A stretch of DNA of 64,000 bases from Streptomyces xanthii (GCF_014621695.1 NZ_CP061281.1:1426001-1490000); one strand, 5' to 3'. Positions 18,123 through 26,561 are shown, counted from the first letter of the stretch. Program-made: numbers and translations. The notes: generated by a model not told the origin, from the letters alone.

Positions 18123-19853
18123 ATGACCCGTTCGCACGAGGCCCCCGAGGCCGTGCAGCACACATCCGTCCTCATCGTCGGCGGCTCCCTCGTGGGCCTG
18201 TCGACCTCGCTGTTCCTGGGGCGTCTCGGCGTCCCGCACATGCTCGTCGAGCGCCATTCGGGCACGTCGATCCACCCGCGCGGGCGCGGCAACAACGTGC
18301 GCACGATGGAGCTGTTCCGGGTGGCCGGGGTGCAGCGGCGCATCGAGGAGGCGGCGTCGGTCCTGGCCGGCAACCACGGCATCCTCCAGACACCGACGCT
18401 GGTGGGGGACGCCGGCGAGTGGCTGTTCAAGGAGATCGACCCCGGGGGCGGGCTCGCCCGCTTCAGCCCGAGCGGCTGGTGCCTGTGCAGCCAGAACGAC
18501 CTGGAGCCGGTGCTGCTCGACAGCGCCCGGGAGCAGGGCGGCGACCTGCGCTACGGCACGGAGCTGATGTCGTTCGAGCAGGACGCCGAGGGGGTGACCG
18601 CTCGGCTCAAGGCGCGGGACACCGGCGAGCACACGACCGTCCGCGCGGACTACCTGGTCGCGGCGGACGGGCCGCGCAGCCCGGTCCGTGAGCACCTCGG
18701 CATCGGGCAGAGCGGCCCGGGCGACCTGTTCCACAACGTGAGCGTCACGTTCACCTCGCGCGCTCTCGCCGATGTCGTGGGCGAGAGGCGCTTCATCGTG
18801 TGCTACCTCACCGACCCGGAGGCGGACGGCGCGCTGCTGCCCGTCGACAACCGCGAGCACTGGGTCTTCCACGCGCCGTGGCACCCCGAACACGGCGAGA
18901 CGCTGGAGGAGTTCACCGACGAGCGGTGCGTCGCGCACATCCGGCGGGCCGTCGGGGTGCCGGACCTCGACGTGGAGATCACCGGCAGGGCCGCGTGGCA
19001 CGCGGCCGAGCGGGTCGCCGAACGGTACGGGGAGCGCCGGGTGTTCCTCGCCGGGGACTCGGCCCACGAGATGTCGCCCACCGGGGCGTTCGGTTCCAAC
19101 ACCGGCATCCAGGACGCGCACAACCTCGCGTGGAAGCTGGCCGCCGTACTGGGCGGCTGGGCCGGGCCCGGCCTGCTGGAGACGTACGACGCGGAGCGCC
19201 GGCCGGTCGCGGAGGCGACGAGCGCGCGGGCGTCCTCGCGCTCGGTCGAGCACAGCCACCCCGGCTACACGCCCGGCCCGGAAGCCGGCGGTGCGGGCGG
19301 TCCCGGCGGCGGCCCCGGCGGCCCTGGCGGCCCTGGTGGCCCGGGTGGCGGTCCCGGTGGCAGGAAGGGCGGGATCCTCAACGTGGCGCTCGCCTACCGC
19401 TATCCGCGCGGCGCGGTCCTCGGCACCGACCCGGCGGCCCCGGTCGTGCCCGACGGCGTACGGCTGGCGGGCGAGCCCGGAACCCGCGCCCCGCACCTGT
19501 GGCTGAACCGCGCCGGGGACCGGATCTCCACCCTCGACCTGTACGAGCGCTCGCTCGTGCTCCTCAGCTCGGAGGACAGCGGCGACGGGACCGACGCCGG
19601 CTGGCACGCGGCGGCGCGGCGCCTCGCGGCGGAGCTGTCCGTCCCCCTCGACGCGTACCGGATCGGCACCGGTCCCGCGGCCGAGCTGACGCCCGCGTCC
19701 GACACGGACTGGGCCGAGGCGCACGGCGTCGGCGGGGGCGGCGCGGTACTGGTCCGTCCGGACGGATTCGTCGCGTGGCGGTCCGAAGGGCCGGTGGCGG
19801 ACCCGGAGCCGGCGCTTCGGGAGGCGCTCACCGCGGTCCTGGCCCGCACCTGA
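18123..19853 (+). CDS. FAD-dependent polyketide hydroxylase (WhiE ORF VIII)
   Basis: 576 residues from ATG 18123, with GGAGG about 8 bases upstream. It is an aromatic hydroxylase of the PheA/TfdB class: Rossmann motif VLIVGGSLVGLSTSLFLG, DG motif AADGPRSPVREHLG and GD motif FLAGDSAHEMSPTGAFG for FAD ribose binding. The C-terminal thioredoxin-like domain (GTRAPHLWLNRAGD and later) is present. Between them, residues about 388-416 form a Gly/Pro-rich collagen-like stretch not typical of the family. It is transcribed away from the pigment operon, as in S. coelicolor whiE, and should add a hydroxyl late in pigment synthesis. Confidence 0.9.
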   Translation: MTRSHEAPEAVQHTSVLIVGGSLVGLSTSLFLGRLGVPHMLVERHSGTSIHPRGRGNNVRTMELFRVAGVQRRIEEAASVLAGNHGILQTPTLVGDAGEWLFKEIDPGGGLARFSPSGWCLCSQNDLEPVLLDSAREQGGDLRYGTELMSFEQDAEGVTARLKARDTGEHTTVRADYLVAADGPRSPVREHLGIGQSGPGDLFHNVSVTFTSRALADVVGERRFIVCYLTDPEADGALLPVDNREHWVFHAPWHPEHGETLEEFTDERCVAHIRRAVGVPDLDVEITGRAAWHAAERVAERYGERRVFLAGDSAHEMSPTGAFGSNTGIQDAHNLAWKLAAVLGGWAGPGLLETYDAERRPVAEATSARASSRSVEHSHPGYTPGPEAGGAGGPGGGPGGPGGPGGPGGGPGGRKGGILNVALAYRYPRGAVLGTDPAAPVVPDGVRLAGEPGTRAPHLWLNRAGDRISTLDLYERSLVLLSSEDSGDGTDAGWHAAARRLAAELSVPLDAYRIGTGPAAELTPASDTDWAEAHGVGGGGAVLVRPDGFVAWRSEGPVADPEPALREALTAVLART

Positions 19854-19866
19854 GGGTCCGTCCGGC

Positions 19867-20535
19867 TCAGACGAGGTGGGCGAAGACGACGAGGTTGTCG
19901 GTGTAGTCCCGCACCGAGCGGTCGTAGTCACCGGCACAGGTGATCAGCCGGACCTGGGCCTGCGGGGTGTCCGCGTACACGCGCTTGTCGGGGAAGTCGT
20001 CCTTCGCGAAGGTCTCGACGCTGTCCACGACGAAGGAGGCGGTCCGCCGGTCGGACCGCTTCACGGTGAACCGGTCGCCCTTCTTCAGGTCGCTGAGGCT
20101 CGCGAACACCGCGGGGGACGTCTTCGTGTCGACGTGCCCGGCGATGATCGCCGTGCCCACCTCGCCCGGTGACACTCCGTCGGCCTGCCAGCCGACCAGG
20201 TTCGTGTCGTCGGCGGGCGGCGGTTCGAGCTGGCCCGTGGGGCCGATGGCGAGGCCGGTGAAGGGGGCGTCGACGCCGATCTTCGGGATGAGGAGCCGCT
20301 TCGGCCGGGCCCGCGGCAGGTGTTTGCCGGTGGCGCGCGGGGCCGCCGAGGCCGGTGCGTGCGTCGCGGAGGAGCCGGTCGTGCCCGAGGGCGCGGGCGG
20401 TTCGTCGTGCCCGCCGAACAGGCTCGTCCCGAGGACGAGGAGGCCGAGGGCCCAGGCGACCCAGACGCCGGGACGGGACCGCTGCCCGGGCGGCGCGGGA
20501 TCGGTTTCAGCGGGGGAAGGCGACCGGGCTGCCAT
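19867..20535 (-). CDS. Class F sortase
   Basis: 222 residues from ATG 20535, which has GAGGTGG upstream; an ATG seven codons earlier lacks this. A basic N-terminus and one membrane segment (VWVAWALGLLVLGTSLFGG, residues 24-42) anchor it outside the cell. A Pro/Ala/Thr linker leads to the sortase barrel: catalytic His134 in IAGHVDT, Cys200 in LITCAGD, and Arg in DRSVRD. No TLXTC-flanking class A features; size and LITCAG fit class F. It would cleave a sorting signal and attach the protein to cell wall. The next gene downstream of its start region encodes a candidate substrate. Confidence 0.88.
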   Translation of the reverse strand: MAARSPSPAETDPAPPGQRSRPGVWVAWALGLLVLGTSLFGGHDEPPAPSGTTGSSATHAPASAAPRATGKHLPRARPKRLLIPKIGVDAPFTGLAIGPTGQLEPPPADDTNLVGWQADGVSPGEVGTAIIAGHVDTKTSPAVFASLSDLKKGDRFTVKRSDRRTASFVVDSVETFAKDDFPDKRVYADTPQAQVRLITCAGDYDRSVRDYTDNLVVFAHLV

Positions 20536-20682
20536 CAGAGACCACCTCGAGAACAAGCGGAAAGGAAGTACGGAAGAGCGGGAGGAACCGGCCCGGAACG
20601 GCCGGGCGGAGATGCGGGAGGGGCCAGCCGGGCCGCCGCGCGAGGTTCAGGCGGCGGCCCCGGCCGCTATGACAGGCACCGG

Positions 20683-21258
20683 TCAGGACAGGTCGGACGC
20701 GCTCTTGCGGCGCATCGCGTACAGTCCGGCCGCGGCGACACCGAGGACCGCCAGGCCGCCGGCCGTGACACCCGGGTTCGCGAGCCCGCCGCCACCGGTG
20801 TGCATGCCGCCGGTCGGCTTCTCGTGGTCGGAGCCGCCCCAGGACTCGTTGCCGCTGTCGTTCTTGTACGTCTCGGGGTCGTACTTCTCCTTGTCCTTGG
20901 TCCAGTCGTCGGGCTTGTCCGCCGTCAGCGCGCCGCCGCCGGTGTGCATCCCGCCGCTCGGCTTGCCGTGCTCCTCGCCGCCGCCCCAGTCCTTGCGCTC
21001 GTCGCCGCCGGAGTCGGAGCCGCCCTTCTCCTTGTCCTTCTGCCAGTCGTCACCCTGGACCGCCGTCAGCGCGCCGCCGCCGGTGTGCATCCCGCCGTGC
21101 GGCTTGCCGTGGTCGCTGTCCTTGTCGTGCTCCTTGCTGTAGGAAGAGTCGTCGTTGTTGTTCCAGTCGCCCCCGGAGGCGGCGAAGGCGCCGGGCGCGG
21201 CGATGGCGAGCGCGGCCGTGGCCGTCGCGGTGGCGAGGAGAATGCGGGCAGAACGCAT
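20683..21258 (-). CDS. Secreted repeat protein with C-terminal anchor, candidate sortase substrate
   Basis: 191 residues. A signal peptide (MRSARILLATATATAALAIA, cleavage near AFA-ASG) is followed by a very hydrophilic Lys/Asp/Gly/Trp-rich region. The sequence GGMHTGGG is repeated three times (residues 55-62, 102-109, 150-157), each preceded by KP[HST]. After the third copy come GLANPGVTAGGLAVLGVAAA (membrane segment) and a basic tail MRRKSASDLS, the architecture of a cell-wall sorting signal. No LPXTG or LAXTG is present; HTG within the repeat is the only Thr-Gly in the right position. Encoded 147 bases upstream of the sortase on the same strand. Confidence 0.82.
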   Translation of the reverse strand: MRSARILLATATATAALAIAAPGAFAASGGDWNNNDDSSYSKEHDKDSDHGKPHGGMHTGGGALTAVQGDDWQKDKEKGGSDSGGDERKDWGGGEEHGKPSGGMHTGGGALTADKPDDWTKDKEKYDPETYKNDSGNESWGGSDHEKPTGGMHTGGGGLANPGVTAGGLAVLGVAAAGLYAMRRKSASDLS

Positions 21259-21702
21259 CGTCGGTTTCCTTCCGCCGTGGCCAGGCCGCTGACCTCATGT
21301 CAGCTGTGTGACCAGCCCCGGCGTGATCACCGTCGGCCAGTCCCGACCCGCGCACCACTCGAGCCGTCCGCCCGGATCACCCTGCCGGGGCCTTGCGCCG
21401 GATCCCGGCCCTGGCCCGGCCCGGCCCAGCCACCCGCCCTGAGCAGGCATTTAACGGCGTGTGAGAAGTCGTACGCACTCTGCGGCGCGTCGCGCTGGAC
21501 AACCCGATCGGCGGCGACACGACTGCCCACGGCCCGTCCCCCGAACGCCCGGCCCGGCATCCCGTTCGCTGACGGTCCGTCCGGGGGGGGGAGGCCGAGG
21601 AGGGGGACACGGAGGGGGCCGGGGAGGGAGCGCGGCTCCATCCGCCTTGAGGGCGGGTCAACTGTGCGCGGACCGTGGCCACTTGGTCCGGAGCGGGCTC
21701 CG
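21259..21702. other. Intergenic region with no supported gene
   Basis: Four hundred bases between the start of the repeat protein and the end of the next minus-strand gene. Open frames here lack Streptomyces codon bias and match nothing recognisable. It holds a run of nine G (21583-21591) and a G-rich tract continuing to about 21640, plus the likely promoter of the sortase-substrate pair next to 21259. Nothing else stands out. Confidence 0.5.
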
Positions 21703-21879
21703 TCAGGCGTAGTGGTCCTCGGCGCCGACCAGGACCGGGGTGACATGGCGCGGCAGGCTGGTGGAGACCCGCCCCTCCCCCGGCCGCCACAGCTCGACCG
21801 CCGTCACGACGGCCCCCTCCTCGGCGAGCGCCTGGACGCCGAGCCGCAGCGGGCCCACGCCGTGCGGCGGGTCGAGCAC
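21703..21879 (-). CDS. Short coding segment, possible gene remnant
   Basis: Fifty-eight residues from GTG 21879 (VLDPPHGVGPLRLGVQALAE and on to EDHYA). Codon third positions are almost uniformly G or C and the amino-acid composition is natural, so this is or was coding sequence. No standard ribosome-binding site precedes the GTG at the right distance; AGGAG lies about 20 bases upstream, at the end of the flavoprotein gene. The start of a DPPHGVGPLRLG type domain followed so soon by a stop suggests either a very small protein or the decayed rest of a longer one. No function assigned. Confidence 0.45.
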   Translation of the reverse strand: MLDPPHGVGPLRLGVQALAEEGAVVTAVELWRPGEGRVSTSLPRHVTPVLVGAEDHYA

Positions 21880-21893
21880 GAGGTCCGGCGGTC

Positions 21894-23417
21894 CTACTTC
21901 TCCTGCCCGGTGAGAAGCGTGGTGATCTCGCGGGCGAGGTCCTCGCCGAGTTCGCCCCAGCCGTCCTTGTAGCCGTAGACGCTCGCGAGGGTGCGGGCGT
22001 CGTAGTCGCCGTTCATGATCTCGATGTCGGTGGCGGTGATGAGCGCCGGGTGGGCGACGCCGACGGCGCCCGAGACCTTCAGGAGTTCCTTGCGCAGGGT
22101 GCGCAGGTAGACGGCGGCCCGGGTGGACTTCGAGGCGGGGTCGACGCCGCGCACCAGCCAGGGGTCCTGGGTGGCGATGCCGGTGGGGCACTTGTCGGTG
22201 TGGCACTTCTGGGCCTGGATGCAGCCGATGGACAGCATCGCCTCGCGCCCTACGTTGATCATGTCGACGCCGAGGGCGAAGGCGACGGCGGCGTTCTCGG
22301 GCAGGCCGAGCTTGCCGGAGCCGATGAAGGTGACGGAGTCGGTCAGGCCACGCTCGGCGAAGGTGCTGTAGACGCGGGAGAAGCCCATGCGGAAGGGCAG
22401 CGACACCGAGTCGGTGAAGATGAGCGGGGCGGCGCCGGTGCCGCCCTCGCCGCCGTCGATCGTGACGAAGTCGACGCCGCGGTCGCCGCGCGACATCAGC
22501 GTGGCGAGCTCCTGCCAGAAGTCCATCTCGCCGACCGCGCTCTTGATGCCGACCGGCAGACCGGTCGCGTCCGCGATCCGCTCCACGAAGTCGAGCATCG
22601 AGTCGACGTCGTGGAACGCGGTGTGCCGGGAGGGGGACGCGCAGTCCTTGCCGGCCGGGATACCGCGTATGGCCGCGATCTCGGGGGTGACCTTCGCGCC
22701 GGGGAGCATGCCGCCCAGGCCCGGCTTGGCGCCCTGCGACAGCTTGATCTCGATGGCCTTGACGGGCGCTCCGGCGACGACCTCCTTGAGCTTGTCGAGG
22801 TCGAACATGCCGTTCTCGTCGCGGCAGCCGAAGTACGAGGTGCCGATCTGGAGGATCAGGTCGCCGCCGTTGCGGTGGTACGGGGACAGGCCGCCCTCGC
22901 CCGTGTTCTGCATCGTGCCGGCGAGCGCCGCGCCCTTGTTGAGCGCGGTGATGGCGGCGCCGGAGAGCGAGCCGAAACTCATCGCGGAGATGTTCACGAC
23001 GCTCGCGGGACGGAACGCCTTGGCACGGCCGCGCGGGCCGCCCAGGACCTTGGCCGAGGGCAGCGGGGCCTGCGGGTCGTGCAGATCGGGCAGCGGCCCG
23101 GCGAACGTGCGCTGCTTCACGTACGCGTGCCCCTGGATGTGCTCGACGTCGACGTCGGTGCCGAAGCCGAAGTAGTTGTTCTCCTCCTTCGCCGACGCGT
23201 AGATCCAGGTGCGCTGGTCGCGGCTGAAGGGGCGCTCCTCCTCGTTGGAGGTCACGACGTACTGCCGCAGCTCGGGGCCGATCGTCTCCAGCAGGTACCG
23301 GGCGTGCCCGATGACGGGGAAGTTCCTCAGCAGCGCGTGCTTCTTCTGGACGAGGTCCCGGGCCGCCACCAGGGCCACTGCCGTGACCGCCGCCGCACCG
23401 ATACTCCGAGCACGCAT
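21894..23417 (-). CDS. FMN-binding glutamate-synthase-family protein
   Basis: 507 residues from ATG 23417, preceded by GGAGAGGAAC. The N-terminus has one membrane-like stretch (IGAAAVTAVALVAARDLV). The rest matches the FMN/synthase domain of GltB: SAMSFGSLSGAAITALNKGA, GEGGLSPYHRNGGDL, IEIKLSQGAKPGLGGMLPG, TIDGGEGGTGAAPL and the iron-sulphur cluster motif with Cys in CIQAQKCHTDKCPTG. It lacks the glutaminase domain, so it cannot use glutamine as the large GltB does. Such stand-alone proteins are widespread in actinobacteria with uncertain substrate; redox or amino-acid metabolism is likely. Confidence 0.85.
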   Translation of the reverse strand: MRARSIGAAAVTAVALVAARDLVQKKHALLRNFPVIGHARYLLETIGPELRQYVVTSNEEERPFSRDQRTWIYASAKEENNYFGFGTDVDVEHIQGHAYVKQRTFAGPLPDLHDPQAPLPSAKVLGGPRGRAKAFRPASVVNISAMSFGSLSGAAITALNKGAALAGTMQNTGEGGLSPYHRNGGDLILQIGTSYFGCRDENGMFDLDKLKEVVAGAPVKAIEIKLSQGAKPGLGGMLPGAKVTPEIAAIRGIPAGKDCASPSRHTAFHDVDSMLDFVERIADATGLPVGIKSAVGEMDFWQELATLMSRGDRGVDFVTIDGGEGGTGAAPLIFTDSVSLPFRMGFSRVYSTFAERGLTDSVTFIGSGKLGLPENAAVAFALGVDMINVGREAMLSIGCIQAQKCHTDKCPTGIATQDPWLVRGVDPASKSTRAAVYLRTLRKELLKVSGAVGVAHPALITATDIEIMNGDYDARTLASVYGYKDGWGELGEDLAREITTLLTGQEK

Positions 23418-23526
23418 GAAAGGTTCCTCTCCTGGACTGACGTCGTGGCCCCCGCGGGCGATCGTAGAGGCCACATGCTGAGACGCTGCGCGAGGGGCGA
23501 TGGTTCAGGCGCGCCGGGCCCCGGGC

Positions 23527-24147
23527 TCAGCCCGACCCGGGCTCGCCCCAGCCGAGCGGATGCGGCGGTCCGGCCGCGTCGTCGGCGAGCGGCACCGGAG
23601 GTTCGCCGACCGCCTCGTTGAACGCGGTCAGCGCGTCGATGAGCGCGGCACGCCGCTCGGGGGCCAGGCGCTGGACGATCGCCGCGATCTCCCGGCGGCG
23701 GCGCGCGGTGACGTCCTCGACCGTGCGCCGGCCCTCGTCGGTGAGCTGGAGGATGGTCTCGCGGCGGTTGTCCGGGTTGATCCGGCGGTCGGCTAGCCCG
23801 GCCGCGATGAGCCGGTCGACCATGCGCATGGCGGTCGACGGCGCGACCCCCAACAGGTCGGCGAGCGCGACGAGTTTGGTCGCACCGCGCGTCGACAGGA
23901 CGACCAGCATGCGGAACTGAGGGAGCGTCACCCCGTCCTCGACCTCGGCGAGGGAACGGGCGGAGAGCGCGACGAGCACCCGCGACGCCGTCAGCACGGC
24001 GCGTGTCACGGCGTCCACGTCGTCGAGCCCGGCTCCGGCCAGCGCCGGACCGGCGCCCCGCTCCGGGCCGGCCTCGGCCGCGCGCTCCGGGCGTCCGGGG
24101 TGCTCCGGGCTGGGGTCGTGCTCCGCCGGAGCCGGTTTCCTGGGCAT
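23527..24147 (-). CDS. MarR-family transcriptional regulator
   Basis: 206 residues. A Pro/Glu/Gly-rich N-terminal extension of about 40 residues precedes the winged-helix domain: LPQFRMLVVLSTRG, LADLLGVAPSTAMRMVDRLIAAGL as recognition helix, DRRINPDNRRETILQLTDEG as the wing, and helical dimerisation parts (RREIAAIVQRLAPERRAALIDAL). Its target is unknown. It sits 9 bases downstream of the SpoIIE-type phosphatase stop-start boundary on the same strand and may be co-transcribed with it. It may respond to a small aromatic ligand, as usual in this family. Confidence 0.85.
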   Translation of the reverse strand: MPRKPAPAEHDPSPEHPGRPERAAEAGPERGAGPALAGAGLDDVDAVTRAVLTASRVLVALSARSLAEVEDGVTLPQFRMLVVLSTRGATKLVALADLLGVAPSTAMRMVDRLIAAGLADRRINPDNRRETILQLTDEGRRTVEDVTARRRREIAAIVQRLAPERRAALIDALTAFNEAVGEPPVPLADDAAGPPHPLGWGEPGSG

Positions 24148-24156
24148 GGGACCTTT

Positions 24157-25272
24157 CTATCCTGCGTCGCCGGCCGGCCGGGGGTCCGGGCCCGCGTCCC
24201 GGTGGCGCAGGAGGAGCATCGCCGCGTCGTCGTGGAGGGGGCCCGCGGTGTGGCGGACGAGATCGGTGCGCAGTTCCTCCAGGGCGGCCTCCGGGTCGGC
24301 CGCCTTGAGCAGTTCCGTGCGCTCGTCCAGGGGATAGAAGCGGCCCGCCGCGTCACGGGCCTCGCTCACCCCGTCCGTGTAGAGCAGGATCTGGTCGCCG
24401 GGCTCGAACGCGACGCGGAACGGCTCCGGTTCGTCCCCGCCGTGCACGCCGAGGCCGAGCGGCAGCGCGAACCGGGGCGGCTCCGGGAACAGGGGCCTGC
24501 CGTCGGCGCGCACCACCATCGGCGCCGGATGACCGAAGTTCAGGAACGTCACCTCGCGGCCCTCCCCGGTCACCTCCGCGAGCAGCGCGGTGACGAACTT
24601 CTCGCCGTGCAGCTCGCGGTCCACCGCCCGGCGCAGCCGCCGGCTGAGCCCGTCGAGGTCCGGGTCGTCGTGCGCGGCCTCGCGGAACGCGGCGAGGATC
24701 AGCGCCGCCGTCTCCACCGCTTCGAGTCCCTTGCCCTGGACGTCGCCGATGAGGACCCGGGTGCCGCCGGGCGCGGCCACGACCTCGTACAGGTCGCCGC
24801 CGATGCGGGCCTGCGCCACGGCCGAGGTGTACGACACGGCGACGCGCAGCGGGCCCGCGACCCGGGGCACGGGCCGCAGCAGCACCCGCTGGGCGACCTC
24901 CGCGATGGAGCGGACGCTCGCCAGCTCGGCGTCGCGGCGCTCGCGCAGCACCGCCGCGACGAGTCCGGCCGCGGTCACTCCGGCGACGCAGACCAGGGCG
25001 ATGGAGATGCGGCGACGGCCCAACTGGCCGTCGTACAGGGCCAGGAGCAGGCACATGAGGCCGGCGAGCGAGCCGATCCACGCGGTGCGCCAGCGGGTGC
25101 CGACGAGTCCGGCGAAGGCGGGGCCGAGCGAGAGCAGCGGCAGCATGCCGAAGCCGGGCGGGGTCAGCAGTTCGGCCGCGGTGGCCAGGCCCATCACGCC
25201 GTAGGGCAGCGCGAAGAGCACACGGGACCCGCCGGCCCGCTCAGCCTTCTCGGTCATGTCGCTTCCGGTCAT
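24157..25272 (-). CDS. Membrane PP2C/SpoIIE-type serine phosphatase
   Basis: 371 residues from ATG 25272, preceded by AGGGGGA. The N-terminal ~115 residues hold several membrane segments (VLFALPYGVMGLATAAELL, FAGLVG, AWIGSLAGLMCLLLALY, SIALVCVAGVTAAGLVAAVL). The cytoplasmic SpoIIE domain follows: ARIGGDLYEVV with metal-binding Asp, LIGDVQGKGLEAV, LNFGHPAPMVV, LLYTDGVSEARD and the terminal DDAAMLLLRHRD. It likely dephosphorylates a STAS anti-sigma antagonist; a STAS gene lies 0.9 kb upstream at 26160. It overlaps the upstream membrane-protein gene by 32 bases. Confidence 0.87.
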   Translation of the reverse strand: MTGSDMTEKAERAGGSRVLFALPYGVMGLATAAELLTPPGFGMLPLLSLGPAFAGLVGTRWRTAWIGSLAGLMCLLLALYDGQLGRRRISIALVCVAGVTAAGLVAAVLRERRDAELASVRSIAEVAQRVLLRPVPRVAGPLRVAVSYTSAVAQARIGGDLYEVVAAPGGTRVLIGDVQGKGLEAVETAALILAAFREAAHDDPDLDGLSRRLRRAVDRELHGEKFVTALLAEVTGEGREVTFLNFGHPAPMVVRADGRPLFPEPPRFALPLGLGVHGGDEPEPFRVAFEPGDQILLYTDGVSEARDAAGRFYPLDERTELLKAADPEAALEELRTDLVRHTAGPLHDDAAMLLLRHRDAGPDPRPAGDAG

Positions 25273-26068
25273 CGGTGTCCCCCTGTGTTCCGCCCTGCGT
25301 CCCTCGCTGCCACTCCCCCGGCGTCCGGCCCTCCGGCTGCCCCTGCGTCTTCCGGTGCGTCTTCCTGTGCGTCTCAGCTTGCGCGGTCGACGCCGTCAGC
25401 CGGAAGGACCGTACGACGGCGAGCGCGGACATCAGTGCGACGCCCAGAGCCAGGGCGGCCAGCCGCAGGGCGGTCGCCCGACGCTCGTGCGGCTGGGCGG
25501 AGCCGCGCAGCGGGGCGCGGCCCCGCGGGTCGTACACGATCGTGAGGTCGTCGCCGGGTCCGGTGGCGGCGGTGCAGCCGCGCCAGATCCGGGTGCCGGG
25601 CGGGGCGTGCGGCGACTCAGGTACCAGTTCGCAGAAGGAACGGCGGTGGCCGGGCACCCGCTCCACGGAGGCCACCTTGGCCTGCTCGACGCGGCCGCGC
25701 TCGGCGAGCGCGAGGCCGGCGGCGGCCTGCGGCACGGTCAGCGTCAGGCACACGCCGAGCACGGCGACGATGCCGACGAGGGCGCGCCCGGCGCGCAGGA
25801 CGGCGAGGTACACGACGAGGGCGGCGACCACCATGAGACCGGCCTCGCCGCGGGCGAGGACCGGCGGGCCCGCCCACATGCCGACCGCGCCCGCCGCCGT
25901 GACGGCCCCGGTGCCCGCGGCCCCGACCGCGAGGCCGTGCGCGAGCAGGCCGGGGCCGGGCGGACCGACGAACTCCGCGGGGCCCCACAGGGCCGCGCGC
26001 ATCCGGTCCGCGAGGCAGGGCTCGCGCGCCGGGCGGGCCCGGCCGGACCCCCGCTGACTCGCTGCCAC
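25241..26068 (-). CDS. Membrane protein of unknown function
   Basis: 275 residues. After about 45 residues there are four membrane segments (GLAVGAAGTGAVTAAGAVG; AGLMVVAALVVYLAVL; VGIVAVLGVCLTLTV; and LRLAALALGVALMSALAVV near residue 210). Between the third and fourth lies a soluble loop with two Cys (RSFCELVPESPHA, RIWRGCTAATG) and DDLTIVYDPRGRAPL, an arrangement reminiscent of DUF3592 proteins. The C-terminal tail is low-complexity with short repeats (HRKTHRKTQ; RGTQGGTQGDT). Translationally overlaps the phosphatase gene, so the two may act together. No function assigned. Confidence 0.7.
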   Translation of the reverse strand: MAASQRGSGRARPAREPCLADRMRAALWGPAEFVGPPGPGLLAHGLAVGAAGTGAVTAAGAVGMWAGPPVLARGEAGLMVVAALVVYLAVLRAGRALVGIVAVLGVCLTLTVPQAAAGLALAERGRVEQAKVASVERVPGHRRSFCELVPESPHAPPGTRIWRGCTAATGPGDDLTIVYDPRGRAPLRGSAQPHERRATALRLAALALGVALMSALAVVRSFRLTASTAQAETHRKTHRKTQGQPEGRTPGEWQRGTQGGTQGDTDDRKRHDREG

Positions 26069-26159
26069 CGCCGTGCCCTCCGGCCGTCCTCACTGTTCCA
26101 AAAAGTTCGGCTTTAGCCTATGCAAAGGTCGGCGTGGGGCCCGCGCGGCTCGGGGTCCG

Positions 26160-26561
26160 TTACCCGATCGAGTCCGGGGTCGGCCGGCCGCGGCCGCCGG
26201 CGGCCCGGGACCGGCAGGCGGCGAGGGCGTCGGCGCGGGTGGCGTGCAGGCCGCCGCTCACGCGTCCCGCGCCGGCGGCGAGCAGGGCGCGGCGCACGGC
26301 GGTGCCGGCGACCACGGCGAGGACGGCGCCGGCGGCCCCGAGCCGCAGGGCGGCCTCGGCGAAGCGCAGGGCGCCGTCGGAGCGCACCGCGTCGACCGCC
26401 GCGAGGTCCACGACGAAGTGCCGCCGGCCGATCCGGGTCATCCGCAGCAGGGGCTCGCACAGCCGCTCCGCCCGGTCGGCGTCGAACTCGCCCGCGACGT
26501 CGACGACGAGGACGCCGCCGTCCTCCCAGTGCGCGCTGTCAGCCGGTCGCGGTGGCACCAC
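26160..26561 (-). CDS. STAS-domain protein (anti-sigma factor antagonist-like)
   Basis: 133 residues from GTG 26561 (VVPPRPADSAHWEDGGVLVV), with GGGGGAAGC just upstream; longer open frame upstream has no natural composition. The STAS fold is recognisable in VVDVAGEFDADRAERL, RRHFVVDLAAVDAVRSDGALRFAEAA and AVLAVVAGTAVRRALLAAGA. In canonical SpoIIAA proteins a phosphorylatable Ser sits in DLSGVxxIDSxG; here the sequence is DLAAVDAVRSDG, so Ser is retained one position from the usual spot. Possible partner of the membrane phosphatase 0.9 kb downstream in a partner-switching pathway. Confidence 0.72.
   Translation of the reverse strand: MVPPRPADSAHWEDGGVLVVDVAGEFDADRAERLCEPLLRMTRIGRRHFVVDLAAVDAVRSDGALRFAEAALRLGAAGAVLAVVAGTAVRRALLAAGAGRVSGGLHATRADALAACRSRAAGGRGRPTPDSIG

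Noticed and set aside
16716..19937. A 1073-codon open frame on the minus strand covering both WhiE ORF I and the complement of ORF VIII
   Set aside because: Only the part from ATG 17840 has natural protein composition. The rest is the antisense shadow of the FAD hydroxylase, an artefact of high GC content.
21583..21640. G-rich run as a G-quadruplex regulatory site
   Set aside because: A nine-G run plus GGGG tracts could fold so, but in a genome of this composition and with no gene start close by there is no support for a function.
22050..23621. Long plus-strand open frame of 523 codons
   Set aside because: Complementary to the glutamate-synthase-like flavoprotein, which has clear FMN and iron-sulphur motifs; the plus-strand translation is low-complexity.
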